Part shown: positions 36,522 to 51,022 of the stretch, one piece after another
Layout: each line of letters starts with the position of its first letter
Position numbering within the stretch: position 1 is the first letter of the stretch
Assembly: GCF_000189635.1 (NCBI RefSeq)
Contig: NW_002476164.1
Location: 25,314-89,313 of the forward strand
Direction of reading: 5' to 3'
Source of the DNA: Tetrahymena thermophila SB210
Lineage: Eukaryota; Ciliophora; Oligohymenophorea; Hymenostomatida; Tetrahymenidae
Length of the DNA: 64,000 bases
Translations under genes and position numbers: made by a program
The notes under the pieces: model-generated
Database searches by the model: none
The model's input: only the letters and a program-made list of their open reading frames with translations
What the model was told of the DNA's origin: nothing

Positions 36522-38860
36522 TTTATTAATATTTATATTTTTATTGTAAATTTACCTTTTTTAATTTATATTTTAATGCTATATCTTAAATATTGTTTTT
36601 CTACTTAGAATAATTATCTTATTGTATAATAGAATATTTCTACACAGTTATAAGGATTAAAAAAGTTGATAATAATTAATTATTTATAAATCAGTAGTGA
36701 TAAAATTTATCAGAATCTACTTTAAAGAGGATTAATTTGTTTATTTGTTTAATTATTTTGCTAATGAATAAGTAGTGTCAAATTTCTTATAAATTTTAAC
36801 AAAAAATTATTTCGTTATAACATTTATCTAAATTAAGCACTAAATTTATTTTATTTGATGAGAAGTTTTATTCAAATAGCAATTTTCATTTTTTTTGAGA
36901 TTACAGTTTACATATCAATCCATTATTATAAATGATACTTTTAAGTACAGATCTTAAAACGTTTAAATTAAACTAGAATAAAAAAATCCGTTTAAAATAA
37001 TATGTTACACATTTTTAGATTCTAAAAAATTATTTTTTTATTTTAAAATAAATTTTGACAGCAAATTTTTTGTTTATTTTTGAACACATAAGCTTTAACT
37101 AATTTTTAAGATTTTATGTTTTTAATACATGGATTAGTTGAAAGGCTAATTATTTATAAAGCCTTTTTTAATTATAATAAAAAATATATAATAGAAAATA
37201 ATAAAATATGTTCATTTAATCTTTGAATTAAAAAAGTTTATTTGACTAATTTTAAATATATCAAACCCTCAAAATTTGATTTTTTATTTTTTGATTTACT
37301 ACTCTGTAAACCATTTAGATTGTTACAATATTTCAATATTTAAAGTAATTGAATTTAAATAAAAAAAATAACCTAATCTATAAAACAGAAAGAAATATGG
37401 TTAATCTAAAAATAAAATATGTTTAAATTTGTAAATGATAAAAATTGTTCTTAATAGAAGACTACTTAAATTTCTTTTTTTACAAAAATTTTAAAATGGC
37501 TTATTCTATTATCAAATATTTTTATATTAAGATAAAATTGAAAGATATAAACTCTTATCGTTTGTTATACTATTAGTGTTTAATATCAATATTGTGTAGA
37601 TATCGTATTATATTAATTTATTATTCAATATTATTAACTAAGGTTGTTACTTTAGTTAATTAATACATCTATTAATACGATGATCAATTAGAAAAAATTA
37701 TTAACAGATATTACTAATTAAATATAAAACGAACTATTTACTATCTATTCTTAAAAGAATAGATTAAAATCTTAAATAAAAAATTTATAAAATAGACAAC
37801 TAATTATTTCTTCTTTCTACTTGCTATATAATTCTAAAAAATTCTAGTTTTTTTGTAAAATCAGTATAAGAAATAATATTTATATCTTATATTTGTACCC
37901 ATTTTTAGAGTTTTAAATATTTACTTTAATTTTACTTCATTAAACTAATCATAGTCCCTCTTTTTAATTATGAAATACTAACTTCTTTTAATATTTTTTA
38001 AGAATTTGTTTAAAATGAGAGAGCGAAAATTAGTGCTCATTATTAATTAAAGAAAATAATATTTTTTACTTTATATCTATATATATTCAAACTAGTAAAA
38101 AATCCTTTCTTAATTACGAAATAAAATTTATTATTAATAAGTCATACTGTAATCCAGATAATATGAATCATCAAATAAATAAGTAATGCGTATTTTTAAG
38201 ATGATAAATTAATTAATTATCAAACTAACTAATTATTTTAAAACAAAAGAAATTTAAAATTATTGTAAATGTCAATTATATTTTTAACCTTTTATATTTT
38301 AAAAATGACATTTATTTATATTAAATTATAAAATTTAATATCTTTTATTAGTCCTTACAAATAATATTTTATATTTTATTATTAATTAATTAATTAAATG
38401 GCATTATTTTTTTCATTTAAAATGTTGAAAATAGATAGAATCAAAATAATTAAAACTTTATCTTTTAATTATTTTTAATTTTATTTTCTATTATAAATTT
38501 CATTATAACAAAAATAAAAAATATTTACTTAATATAATTAAATAAATAAAATTTGTATTCACATTTCAAAAAATAGAATAGAACCTTTCCATTATATTAC
38601 TATTAAATTATTAGCTTGGTTGAAGCTTTTCTAAAATGCCTATTATTAATTTTTGATTCAATTATTAAAGCATTTATTATTTATCATATAATTTGTTATG
38701 GCTTTTCAAGTATAATTATTTTAAAGTAAATTTCTTTTTTATTTGTTTATTAATTATAATTACTTATTTGGCGATTATTTTTAAATAGAAATTTTAAAAG
38801 ACATAACTAACAATAAGTAGAACTAAAAGTATATAAATTAATAAAGCAATTAAAGGAAAA
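36522..38860. other. Intergenic, AT-rich, divergent promoters at both ends
   Basis: About 2.3 kb between the minus-strand transporter array and the plus-strand giant gene family, so both flanking genes are transcribed away from it. The left ~770 bases are a diverged copy of block W (29798-30608). The rest is AT-rich without open frames. Confidence 0.6.
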
Positions 38861-41800
38861 ATGGCTTCAATACATTTTTTTAAAAGAGTGTCTTTTATGT
38901 CAATTATATTAATCCTGCATGTAAAAGGTTAAAACGAAAAATGTTAAATAGGATGTTAAAGTTGTAATAATTAGATTTAAAATACACCATGCAGTTAGTG
39001 TTATGAAGGCTATCAATTGTAATAAGAAACTGGTATTTGCTAATACACTTAATGCAACCCTAATCTCTATTTTTAAATACAAGCTAACTAAAACAGTGAT
39101 TCAAAAGGTGATTGTGTATCAGTGTGTAACCCTTTATATTTAGGGGAACCTTAAACTAATCTATGTACTAAGAAACTAACCTGCTCTACATCATTCTTAA
39201 CTTAATAAAACTTTATCAACTCTGGATAAGCTTAAGATATTTTTGTATATCAAAATTAATATTACATCGCCTTGCAATCAGGATTTCTCTCAGTATACAA
39301 TATGACTGATATGTTCTTAATTAAAAACCTTTACTACGATAGTAATGATCTAAAAATATTAAATATAAATGGTTTTATTTTAGTAATAAGCAGTAATTCA
39401 ATTTTGTCTCAATGGGAAATAGTGAACGAATAGAGATAGTATGGATAATCTTCGTAAAGTATTTCAATGACTTCTTAAACTTAATTTATCAATATTTAAG
39501 ATTAGTATATTTTAGCATATAATATTTTATAAAGTAGCATAATCATTTAAGTAGTATATGATTAAGTAAATTAAACCTTTTCTTTTTCTATTCCTTAAGC
39601 GATTAGCTATAATGGTGAATAAATCAATGCAGCAAGTAATATACTAGTTTTAAGTAATTTAGATAATTGCTTTGTTTACTAAATTTCAGTTTCTATTTAG
39701 AATGGCTTATCTTTGTAAATTTAAACTCCATTTAGTTTTAAATAATAACTGACTAATTTATTAGGTTTGCTTTCGCCATAATAAGAAATATATTTAATAA
39801 TATATTCAAATGGAATTTTACAAGTTGATATTATAAATAAAACTCTAGATGTTAAATTACTTATCCCGGATATTTAAAAAGCTTTGGTGTTTCAAAATTT
39901 TCAAAAATAAACAGCTTTGAATATTGTAATACTCACTAAAAAATCTATAATATAATATCAAATGGCAACTCAATAATAGATTTTTATTATTAAAGATTAG
40001 CAACTGTTGAATGATTTTGAGACAGTTAATTTTTCTGAAAATCTTCAACAGTTAGTTATTTTACAAGGAAATTATAATTTATTAATCTTTGATTTTGATT
40101 AAGAATCAGATTAATTTATTTAGAATCAATAAGTTATTTAATTAAATTACCCTTAATAGGTCATTAAAAAGATCATAATTTCAACGAACATTTAAAAATA
40201 ATAATCACTTGACTTCATTCATTAATTAGTATTTCTTTCAGAAAGATAAATCTAAATAATAAAATAGAGTAGTTTTTCACAAAATCAGCTTGATAATAAA
40301 ATAATTGAAAATTTTCAAATGAATTATCCTACTCCAAGCTCAAAAGTTAATTTTGTTCTCTTAATTTATAAACCGCCACTTCTTATCACTTGTCACTAAA
40401 ACGGTGATATTATTTTTTACGATTCTTCTATTGAAAATAAAATAAGTCTAATTTAAAAAAAGAATTTTAATTCAACAAGTTGTTTGTTGTTAGATAGATT
40501 TTTTGATAATAGAATTGTAGCACTTACTAACTCATAACTTTTGCTTATTGATTCTTATCAATAAATATTAGTAAACTAAATTAGCTATAATTCGAATTCT
40601 ATCTAATTCGCATGCAATTATAATATGCTGGCTGTCAATTAAAACAACTGTATTTAAATATATTCTTCTTAATTTTTAAAATTATTTGAGGATTGTGGAA
40701 CTGATTTTTCAAAGAATAATTTAAATTTTGCTTTGAATAATGATTTATAAATAGTTTTATATAAATAGCAATAGATTTGTCTTTATTAAATAAATATAAA
40801 CAATTCCACAGCCTAATTGATTAAAAGCATACCACTAATTAACTAAGTTATTTAATTTTAAGCTTTTAAGAATTTTTATTCTGAATTAGATTTTATAAAT
40901 AATAATTTTACTATTGAAGAAATAACATTTTTTGACAGTTCAAACTCTTTTAAAATCTATGATCTATCACTTTCTCCTATTGATTAAATTTAAAATATTC
41001 AAATTTCAACAGTAGAGTAAATATAGAGAGTAATAAATGACAATTCTGTTTATACTCTGTATGGAAAATCAATTTAAAGTAAAACATATTCTATTTTTTT
41101 AGTATAAAAGTTTTCTAAAATACAAATAGAGGTAAAATAAAATTTTAACATGCATATTACTTAACCTATAAAAATTGTTAATTAATGTGGAAATAGTTTT
41201 TATCAATTCTATAAAATTTTTGAGTTAAATTTTTTCACTGTTCTAATAGAAACTTAAGTAGATATAAATAGAAATATTACTTACATCAGTAATCTTGACT
41301 ACATAAATGATAGTTCAGATATATATACTTAAAGCTAAATTAACTTAGAAAATGGCTTAAAATATTTTGGTGGTGAAACAGGAATTACATATGTGAATAA
41401 AATAAAATTATAGAAATACTCTTAATTAATAACTTAACAAATGATACCTCAACTTGATTCGGCTGATTAATTTTAAGAAGTCATCCAAAGTACATAAGTT
41501 GGTTTATATTTTATTAGAACTAAAAATAAAATATTTTCTTTTGATATGTTTACTAATAAACTGATTGAGGAAATAGTTCCCAAAAAAATAGAAGGTGGTA
41601 TTCCATTTACATCTTTTAAGTTGATTAATAATAATTAAATATTAATATGCTCAAATTATTAACAAGTCCTATTGGTAAATTATGTAAATGGTTAGAATAA
41701 TAAATTTTATTTTTAAAATATGAATTAAATAAATGATTTTCTCTTTGAAAATTAAACAGACTAATTTTATATTTATGGTTCAAGCTTCTATTTACTAAAT

Positions 41801-44800
41801 AAAGATTTAAGCTATAATTCCACAATTTCTGAGGAAAACAAAAATATTTTATTTTAGAAATGTAAAAATTCATTACAATTAATATTTTGTATTACATCTA
41901 ATCAAATATTTATGATAATTGACAAGCATACAAATAAAATTATTTAAAATATACAAATATTTGGTTTGACTAGTCTAATTTCGATGGGTTTAGATGAAAC
42001 TTATAATAATATTTACCTTTACAGTAAATAAATTTAAGTGTATAGCTTTAATGGAATTTTTAAAGAAGCTTATTAAACTACAAATACTGATCAATTTATT
42101 TCCTCAAAACCTCACTCTTAGTTTATGGTATTCTAATCCTATGAATGTAATTTATTAATTAATTAATTTATAAAAACTAAAATATATTTATTATATAAAT
42201 ATTTTAGGTATTTACTTTGTAAATCGGATTACTTTATAATTAATGCCTAATTTTATTCCTGGACCTTCTGGATCATTTATAAAAAGTTATGTGTATATCG
42301 ACTTTTTATAATAAATAATATTATATCCAACAGGTACATCGTTTTCTTAGCTCTATATTTATGATATTAATACATTATAAAATATTGCCTAAATTTCAGG
42401 AGCTTTTTCTTCTAATTAAATCGGAGATATTTTGGATATAACATATGATATAGATTCATCTTAATTTATGTACTTGGATACATATGGTAATTTTTATGTT
42501 TATGATTTATATTCAAATTATCCAGTCTAGAATATATTTAAAATTTCTGAAATTTTTGATAGAAACGAAACTCTTGTTGGTTATTCTTATGATCGGGTAA
42601 ATAATAATGTATTAGTTTTTAGTACAAATACAATATATTAAATTGATTATAGTATTTCTGGAGTTGAATACGTATCTCAACTTAATGAAGCAAACCAATT
42701 ATTTGCAGCAATTCCTATAAGTAATTAGTAAATAGATTACTTGATATTTAATGATGATAATGTTATATTTAGATACTCCTAAAGCTTCATCAAATTTGAG
42801 TTTGAATTAAATAATTCTTAAATTAAAGATATAAAATATTATAGTAATACTGATACACTAGTCATCGGTTTATCAGATTAGATACTACTATACTAATAAT
42901 ACCAGTAATATAAACTAAAAAATTAAATCGCTAATATTCAGTAAATCAAATCAGTAAGTTTTTATAAATTTATAATAGAAAACATAGTACTGACTTATGA
43001 TAAAAAAATAATTCATTTTGATATTTTAACATCAAAAGTTCTACATACAATTTAGTTTAATAGCTCTTAGTTTGTTACAAGTTATTAAATAAATTAGTCT
43101 TAAAATATTTTAGTAGTAGGTTTTAGTAATGGGCAAGTATTATAATATAACTTACTTGATTAATCTCTATAATTTTATTAAATCTAAAATTCGGATTTAA
43201 TAAATAATTCTATTATAAAAATTATAATTTGTGAAAGTTAGTAATTATCATAACAAGTTTATGCAGTTTCTAACGGAGGAGTACTATTAGTAATAGATTT
43301 ATCAAATAAAAATTTAATTTAAGAAGTGAATTTGATTACTTTAGTAAATGAAGATTCTCAATAGATTTTGTAAAGTTTCTCGTTTGACTCTACTTATTTA
43401 AGATATTTATTTGCTTTTAGAGGATAAAAAAAAGCATATGTTTGGAATATCACTAATAAATAAATAGAAAAGTATTTAATATAGACAAATTAAGAAGATA
43501 ACTAAATACGATTAACTCAAAAGTTTATAATAACTTCATGTATTTCCCAACTAAATATTTACTGTTTATCTTCAAGAATATCTTTAATAACAGTTATTAA
43601 AAGAAATCTTGTGGATGACCAAATAGTTGACTATACAGTTGTTAATGATTATATTATTGCTATTTTTTTTATTGGAAAATATGAAGTGTTTTTGATTCAA
43701 GGAAGCACAAGCTTGTTAATATCTTAGCAGTTTTATAACTATCCTAGAATGTTAGGTTATATTTATGATTTTTCAAACAATTTTTTAAAGATATACGGAC
43801 TTCATTAAACAGGAGTGTTTGAAAATAATTATAGTCTAGATATCTATGTAAGTTAAAATATTAATGACTGCTCCATCTTGATTTCTAGTAATGAATTAGA
43901 ATAAATTAAACTATTAGTGTCTTCTATAACTCCTAAACAATAAATAATTTATACAAAATATGGCTCATAAACAGTAAATTAGAATGATTGGTCAAACTAA
44001 ATTTATTTATAAATACCAGGTAACTATCTAAAAAATGTTTATTAATATGCTTATTAAACAAACAATAATATTTCTAAATTTTTAGTTTCTCCATTTGACT
44101 CATAATAGAATAATCTAAATTTTTATAATGATACTTTTAGCTAATTTTATCTCTAAGTATTAGAACTATCTGGTTTCTAAATTATCCTATAGAATGAAAC
44201 ATTTCAAAATATTGATATTGTTTAAAATTAAATAACAAAATAAGTAATATTTTAGAATGTCAATATAAGCAGTTAGTGTATAGATACTAATTAAATTCAA
44301 ATATCTAATGTATAGAAGGTTATTTTTCAAAATATTCAAATTTAGTAATTGAAGTTGTGTAATAGCACTTATTAATAACAAAAAAGCTCTCTTTTTTACT
44401 TTTATAATATTTCAGAAATCTTTATCTATAATCTAAATGTTTTTAAAATTAATTTAACCTCATTATCTTATGTGTCACTTTTCTCATTTACTAATGTTGA
44501 TAGTATTATGCTGGATGATATAAATATTTTTTCCAATACTAATCTTTAGTTACTATCTTCATTCTAATAAATAAATACCATCAATATTTCTAATTTGTAA
44601 ATAATCTCAAATTTAATTGATAATTAAAACAAAATCTTAGATAATATTTCTCTGATCATGTTTTTTGGATGTCAAAAAATTGCAATTACAAATTCATTGA
44701 TTTAGTCTAATAGTTAACTGCCAATAATTTATTCTTTTAGCAATTTTACATAAAATGATCAATAAATAATATTGATAAGTGATGAAATATCTTTTTCTCA

Positions 44801-47709
44801 AGTACAAATATAACTAAATAAATTACCTCAACAATAAATTATACTATTGCAAAGTTCATTTGTGCAAATAACAAATCTCATTTATTAATAAAATTATGGA
44901 AGCTTTTAAATTAAAAGTTCAAAATAAGCAAAGATTTAAGTTAGCAATTTTACTTAAAATTAAGCTTAAGATGGAGGAGCTATTTATTTTAAAAATATTT
45001 TGAATAAAATAGAAATTGTTTAATCTTTTTTTATGGAGAACTCTGCTTTAGGAAGTGGAGGAGCTTTAATATTTGAGAATATTAATAGTTGCTATTTATT
45101 ATTTGATAAAATTACTTAAATTAGTAAAAATAAAGCTTTAATTGGAGGAGGTTTAAGAATTATTTAAACTGATGGCAATTAATTGAAAATACCTTAGCAG
45201 TTTCCTTTTTATAAAAATGTTTTCTAAAACAAAGCTGATTTATACGGAAATGATTCAGCAACTTATCTTTAAAATATATCCGTTGAGAATTTTAATGATT
45301 AAGCAACGCAAAATGGCTACTATTTTGCATTAAATTAAAATAGTTCAATAATCCCTACTGATTTATAGAAAAACTATTAAAAATTCATAAATATTAAAAA
45401 TTTTTAAAGTGGAGGTAATTTATAATTAAAGATTTTTATTTTAGACAACTATTAGAGATATTTTTCTTTTTCTAAAGATGATTTACAACAAAATATGTAT
45501 CCTGATAGTATTGGTCAAGAAATTTAGAATATTTAAATATAAGTAGAGGCTTTAAATTAAGATAAAACCTAACTTATTGGAGAAAAAATCATTAACTATA
45601 TATAATATAATTAAGTAAGCTAATGTTTTGAATTAACAAGCCTCTAAATATTAGGAATAATAAATACATATTAATATTTTTCAATTAGCTTTAATATAAA
45701 TTAAAACTCTATAGACAAGTATTAAATATTAGTTTCTATTGATTTTAGAAAATGTATAAAAGGAGAGATCGTCTAATAGATTAGTAAGTATATTATGGTT
45801 TGTAAATCTTGCTTATTAGGAACTTACTAGCTTATTGATCCTACCACTTTGTATCAATAATCTTTAAATGATCCTAATATAAAAAACGAATGCAAAAACT
45901 GTCCTGCATCTGCTCTTACTTGTTAAGGAAGTAACATACAGCTAAAAAATGGATTTTGGAGATAAAATAATTTAACAGATCAGATTATTCCCTGCGATTC
46001 ATCGATAGGTTAGTGTTAAGCTCAAAACCCTTAAAGCATTAATTATTGCATACAAGGTTACATTGGTCCAATTTGTTAACAATGTGATATTTTAGGAGAA
46101 GTATGGAATGGAAATCGTTATACATAGTCTCTCACAAAAGGTGTATGCAAAATATGTGATACTCTAGCTATCTAATGGCTTTACATAATAGTTAAAGTAG
46201 TATTATTAGAGATTTATTTTATCTATACACTTTTTATATTTATAAAGTAATTTAAGCATGTTTAGACATGCTATTATCTTAGAGCTATGAAAATACTACC
46301 AATAAGTAGGAATAGTATAAGAGATTATTCTGGCTTCTATATTAAGATTCTTATAAGTTATTACCAAATATCTTCTTTGATCATACCGTAGCCGAAAGCT
46401 ATACCTATAAATTTAAATGTATTGGGTGATATTGTAGGAGAAACAGGTAGATAGCTTTCACTAGGTATAGATTGTATTTTCGGTGCTCATGTGATAAAAA
46501 GTACAAGTTATATACTGTTTAAAAGTCTTACCTAATTTTTACTTCCTTTGATTTTGCTTATAACTGTTCCTGCTATTATTAAAATATAACAAGAGTTCAC
46601 AAATATAACTCCAAAGATATATCACTATTTTACTTTTTTGCAAATTAATTTTATTTTCTTCTAGATTAGTCAAATAGCTTATTTTTCAAAAGCCTTAACA
46701 TGTGTATAAATAGGAGATTAATAATATAACTCTATAGATCTTTCAGTCCCATGCAAAGATAAAACTACTTCTTAATTTTTATACCTATTTTCATTACTAG
46801 TTTTATGCTTCTGGACTCTTTATCCATTAATATTTTTATGGTTAATATATAGGAAATAATAAAAATTGAATGAATGCATAACTATTTACTCTTATGGTTA
46901 TTACTATAGTGAACTAAAAAATCAATTATACTATTGGGAATTCGTGAGAATTTATTTGAAAATTATAACCATATATATCTATAGTTTCCTTTTCAATAAT
47001 ACTGTCAGTCTTTGGACTATTACTATAATGTTTAGTTACTATTGTAGAGTTATTTCTTATAAAAATCCTTTTATTTCAATTAACCTGCAAAAAAGTGAAA
47101 AAGCAGCTTTTACTCTAATGATAATAAAAATATACTTATATATTTTATAAACCTATTATAGTAATCTCTAAATAGCTATAGAGATTACATAAATTGCTAT
47201 TGATTACTTTTTCTTTTTCTATCATTTCGTTCTAGTAGTTATATTCAAAGTTACAAACTAATAGTCGATTTTAGGTAAGGGATTGAGATTTATTTTTAAA
47301 ATATTACTCTCAAAATAACTATTTGAAAAAATTTCATAATATCATACAATAAATTTTAAAACATATATTAGATGGAAGTTCATTAATAAAAACATCAAAT
47401 TTTTATTAAAATCAAAAATAAATCCAAAGTAAAAAGCAAATTCCAAACAATTAAAAGATACTTAATAAACTCCAATAAAAAAAAGTGAGATCATGTGTAA
47501 TTTTTTTATTTAAATTAATAATTATTTATTTATTTATTATTTAAGTTTTTAAGAACAAATATTCTTCCAAGGATAAATCATTTATCATAGGAACTCCTTT
47601 GAATTAGTCTAGATAAAATTTTTTAAGGTTGTAGCATGAGTAATCATCATTGAATTAAACTTAAATGTAGATTTCATAAAAAAGTTCCATACATAAAGAT
47701 TTTATTTGA
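38861..47709 (+). CDS. Giant Cys-rich, beta-helix, multi-helix membrane protein, copy 1 (2908 residues)
   Basis: Three exons (38861-42146, 42208-47484, 47546-47709; introns 61 bases each) give 2908 residues with all phases consistent. Order: signal peptide (residues 1-24, SFMSIILILHVKG core); Cys-rich module to ~residue 120 (CQIGCQSC, CSQCYEGYQL, furin-like spacing); a long region of repeated hydrophobic strands that looks like beta-propellers or a coil of strands; a beta-helix-like part (~1730-2130) with DGGAIYF, GSGGALIFENI and IGGGLRII repeats resembling polymorphic-outer-membrane-protein/pectin-lyase folds; a second Cys-rich part near 2290-2410 (CKSCLLGTYQ, CKNCPASALTC, GFWRQNNLTD, GYIGPICQQCD); then about 7-9 membrane helices (~2416-2775) and a polar tail. 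A surface receptor or channel-like protein is inferred; ciliates have many such unassigned genes. Not recognised as a named protein. Confidence 0.85.
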
Positions 47710-48628
47710 ACTTGCTTTTTATTATAATAAATATAAAGTATATAAAAAAGTAGAGAGTAAATCAGATGTATCATTTAAAATTATAGATATTATATTTGTA
47801 ATAAATTTGTTTATTAAGTAATATTTTGCTCTATTGACCAAAATATTTTTTATTAGTAGTGTTTGCATTTTTTTATTAGTATAAACATTAAAACTATTTT
47901 TATTAATTGCATCTAAATTGATAATGATAACAATTTTAAATCTTTTTCAACTAATATAATATCTTATTGAATATAAAAAAAGCTAATATAATTCAAAATT
48001 ATCTTTGAGAAGTAGATCAGAATATTTATTTTATAAAAAATTTAAATATTCCAAAATTTAAAATATATAATTTAAAATTATTTATAATATTGCTAATCTT
48101 TACATTTCAAACTTAAAAATTAATTTTATATTGATTATAAATAGCATAATTATTTAATTAGATAACTTATTTTTGTATTATTTAAATAAACACGAAACTT
48201 TATAAAATTTATTATTTTTTTAATTTGTAATTCTTTGATTTTTAGCATTTTTATATTAATAAAAATATTTATTTATCTAAATTTTTAATTTAAATATTTT
48301 ATTTAGTTATTTAATTATAAAATAAATTTATTTTTAATAGGAAAACCTCTATCTTTTAATTAATTCTTCTTAATAAAGTATGTAACTTGCAATTTAAAAA
48401 TGAAACATAGTAAATTAAAATAATTGCTAATATTCTATCAGAAGTTAGATATAAATTAATTCTTCCATTAAAGAATCTACTTATTTAAGAGCTATAATAA
48501 TCAAAAACTTACTTTTTTTGTCTATTTCTATGGTTTAAATACTACATACCTTTTTCATTACATAATGATTAATATTAAATATAATACTAAATATTTTTGT
48601 GAAAGGTTTTATAACTAATATTTAAAAG
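47710..48628. other. Intergenic spacer
   Basis: About 0.9 kb of AT-rich sequence between the first giant gene and the tRNase Z gene. A TGA in the tRNase Z frame lies shortly upstream of its ATG. No additional gene was found. Confidence 0.5.
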
Positions 48629-51022
48629 ATGAAGATACCAATTTAAATTATTTAGAATTATTTAACTTAGCAAAAGGCTTGTATCATGCTTACTGTAGAA
48701 GATGCTAAGACTTAAAGGTATCATTTTAATATACCTGATGCAACTTAGAGATACCAAAAGGAGCATTATTTAAACTTTGTTAAAGGTTCAAGATTCTTTT
48801 TAACTGAGTTATCACCAGAAAATATAAATGGATTACTAGGGTTGATGTGCACAATGAGTGCATAAGATAGGAGTGAAGACACTTGCTTGTATGGAGCTGG
48901 TATAACTTAATTTTTAGAAAGCACACGCTATCTTATGCAATTAAATATGAATCTTCAAAGCTGTTATGACTTTTAAACAAAATAAACATTATTAGGATTT
49001 CAAAATGGGCAAGATTTAGTTAAACATTTTGTGTCTGATTCTTCTTATTGCCCTCAAAAATAATATAAATTTAATAAATTTATCTAAGAAAATAACTTAA
49101 AAGCTAACGATTCAGCAAGATACATAAATGATTAAAACGAATACAAAGATGAATTTGTAACTATTTAGCCATTAATAATGCAAAATCAATAGGGTAAAAT
49201 GAATATCAGTTACATAATAACTACTAAGCAAATAGCAGGCAAAGTAATTAAAGAAAAGCTAAATGAGTTTAATGTTCCACCAAAATTAACTGGATAGTTA
49301 TTGAAAGATGGCTAAATCACTCTTCCTGATGGTAAAGTTGTTAATGTTAAAGATGTTAAGGAAGAAGATATTGATCCTCAAATAATAATTATTTCTGATA
49401 TATCTGATTATTCAATTCTTAACTAGCTGATATCTTAAGAAAAGATAAAATAATTAATTGGAAAAAACATTTCAGCATTAGTTACAATTGCATAACCTGA
49501 TATAATAGAAAACGATCTTTATTAAAATAATTTCTTAAACTCTTTAAAGCCTGTCTAACACTTAATTGTGAATAGCGAATATAAATATCATTTAGAATAA
49601 TAAGAAGTAGAAGTTTTAGAAAAAACGCATAATGAAAGAGTTCATCATGTAAATGAGCTCAATAAATACTTCCCTCTTCATTTCCCTAATTTGTAAATTG
49701 AAAATTTGACATCGCGCTTTAAATCAGGAGAAACTTCCAAATACTTTTAAGGTAAATAAAATGAGTTTTTGGGGACTCCATTAAAAGAGCTGATTATTTA
49801 TCCTTTTAATAAGCCTTATAGCTTGCTTAATTAAACTAAATAAAAGGTCAGCAAAAAGAAAGAAGTTTCAGATGATTTTATTAAAAATTTCGAAAAGTTA
49901 ACTTTAGAATAAGAATAAACAAATTTAAATGAATAAAATTAATAAAGCAATTCCAAGATAGTTTTCCTTGGGACGGGAAGCATGATCCCACTACCTTCAA
50001 GAACGGTATCAGCAATACTAATAGAAAACAATAAGAACAATATACTTTTAGATTGCGGAGAAGGTACATATTCACAGATTTTATACTAATATGGAGTAGA
50101 AAAGAGCAAACAAATAATTAAAGATACAAAATTCATTTTTATATCTCACATCCACTTAGATCATTGTCTTGGTTTATTCTATTTTCTTTTTAAAAGGGAT
50201 TAAATTATCTAGGAATAATCTAAAGAATATAATAATCAAAATGACGTTTACATTCTTTTGTCTTCGAACTTGTTACCTTTAGTTAGGTCTTTTGATAAAT
50301 ACTCCTATAGATTTTCTAAAAACAACAAATTCATAATAACTAATGATTATAACATAGAAGAATAAAAACTTTAGGAACTTATAAATCATGCTAACAATAG
50401 CGAAGATTTTGATGATAATGATCAGCTGATTGGTGATACTTTATCTTTATCTCCATATGAACACCCAAAAGAATAGTAAATTCTTAGAAACTACTTTAGT
50501 AATTCCTCATAGTACCTAAAGGAATTCAAAGAAAAAATGAAAGATTTTATTCAAATCAATGATTTGCAAGTTTGTGAAGTAATACACTGTGGATAATCCT
50601 ATGGGATATCATTAAATTTAATTTGGGGAGAAAGGAACTTTAAGATTAGTTATAGTGGCGATACTCGTCCCTGCTCAAAATTCGAAGAAATTTCTAAAAA
50701 CTCTGATGTATTCATACACGAATGTACTTTTTCTGATGACTTATAAAAAAATGCTGAAGAAAACAACCATGCGACTTTATCAGAAGCTATTAATAGTTGC
50801 AAAAATTCCTCATCTAAAATGCTTGTCTTAACTCATTTCTCTCAGAGATATTCTTAAATTGAAGTAGAATAGTTTAAAGGTGATAAAGATTTTTTAAAAA
50901 ATCACACAATAGTTGCTAATGATCACTTTTAAGCACCTTTCTATGAATATACTTTTGATAGTTATTTGCCTCAGATAACCTAACAAGCATAAAAGATATT
51001 TTCTAAAGAAGAATAAAATTGA
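48629..51022 (+). CDS. ELAC2: tRNase Z, long form (ELAC2-like), 797 residues
   Basis: Single exon, ATG at 48629-48631, TGA at 51020-51022. tRNase Z cuts the 3' trailer from precursor tRNAs so that CCA can be added. The C-terminal metallo-beta-lactamase half has the full active site: FLGTGSMIP (446-454), SHIHLDHCLG with His507, His509, Asp511, His512, YSGDTRPC with Asp678, HECTF (His697), NHATLSEA (His714) and LTHFSQRY (His736). The N-terminal half is the inactive copy typical of long forms: YHFNIPDATQR and RFFLTELSPENINGLLGL replace the motif-II His residues, and it keeps PPKLTGQLLKDGQITLPDGK, the family's linker. The flexible arm that binds the tRNA elbow should lie near LPLVRSFDKY. It is located in mitochondria and/or nucleus in other eukaryotes. 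Its last ~35 codons and 3' spacer recur downstream as decayed repeats. Confidence 0.93.

Noticed and set aside
39857..44381. Minus-strand open frames of 63-82 codons inside the first giant gene
   Set aside because: They are antisense to a long plus-strand frame that is open for thousands of bases and matched by a paralogue.
48680..48790. Possible intron (GTATCA...CTTAG) near the start of tRNase Z
   Set aside because: Read as coding, the stretch gives YHFNIPDATQR, which matches the conserved N-terminal half of long-form tRNase Z, so it is exon.
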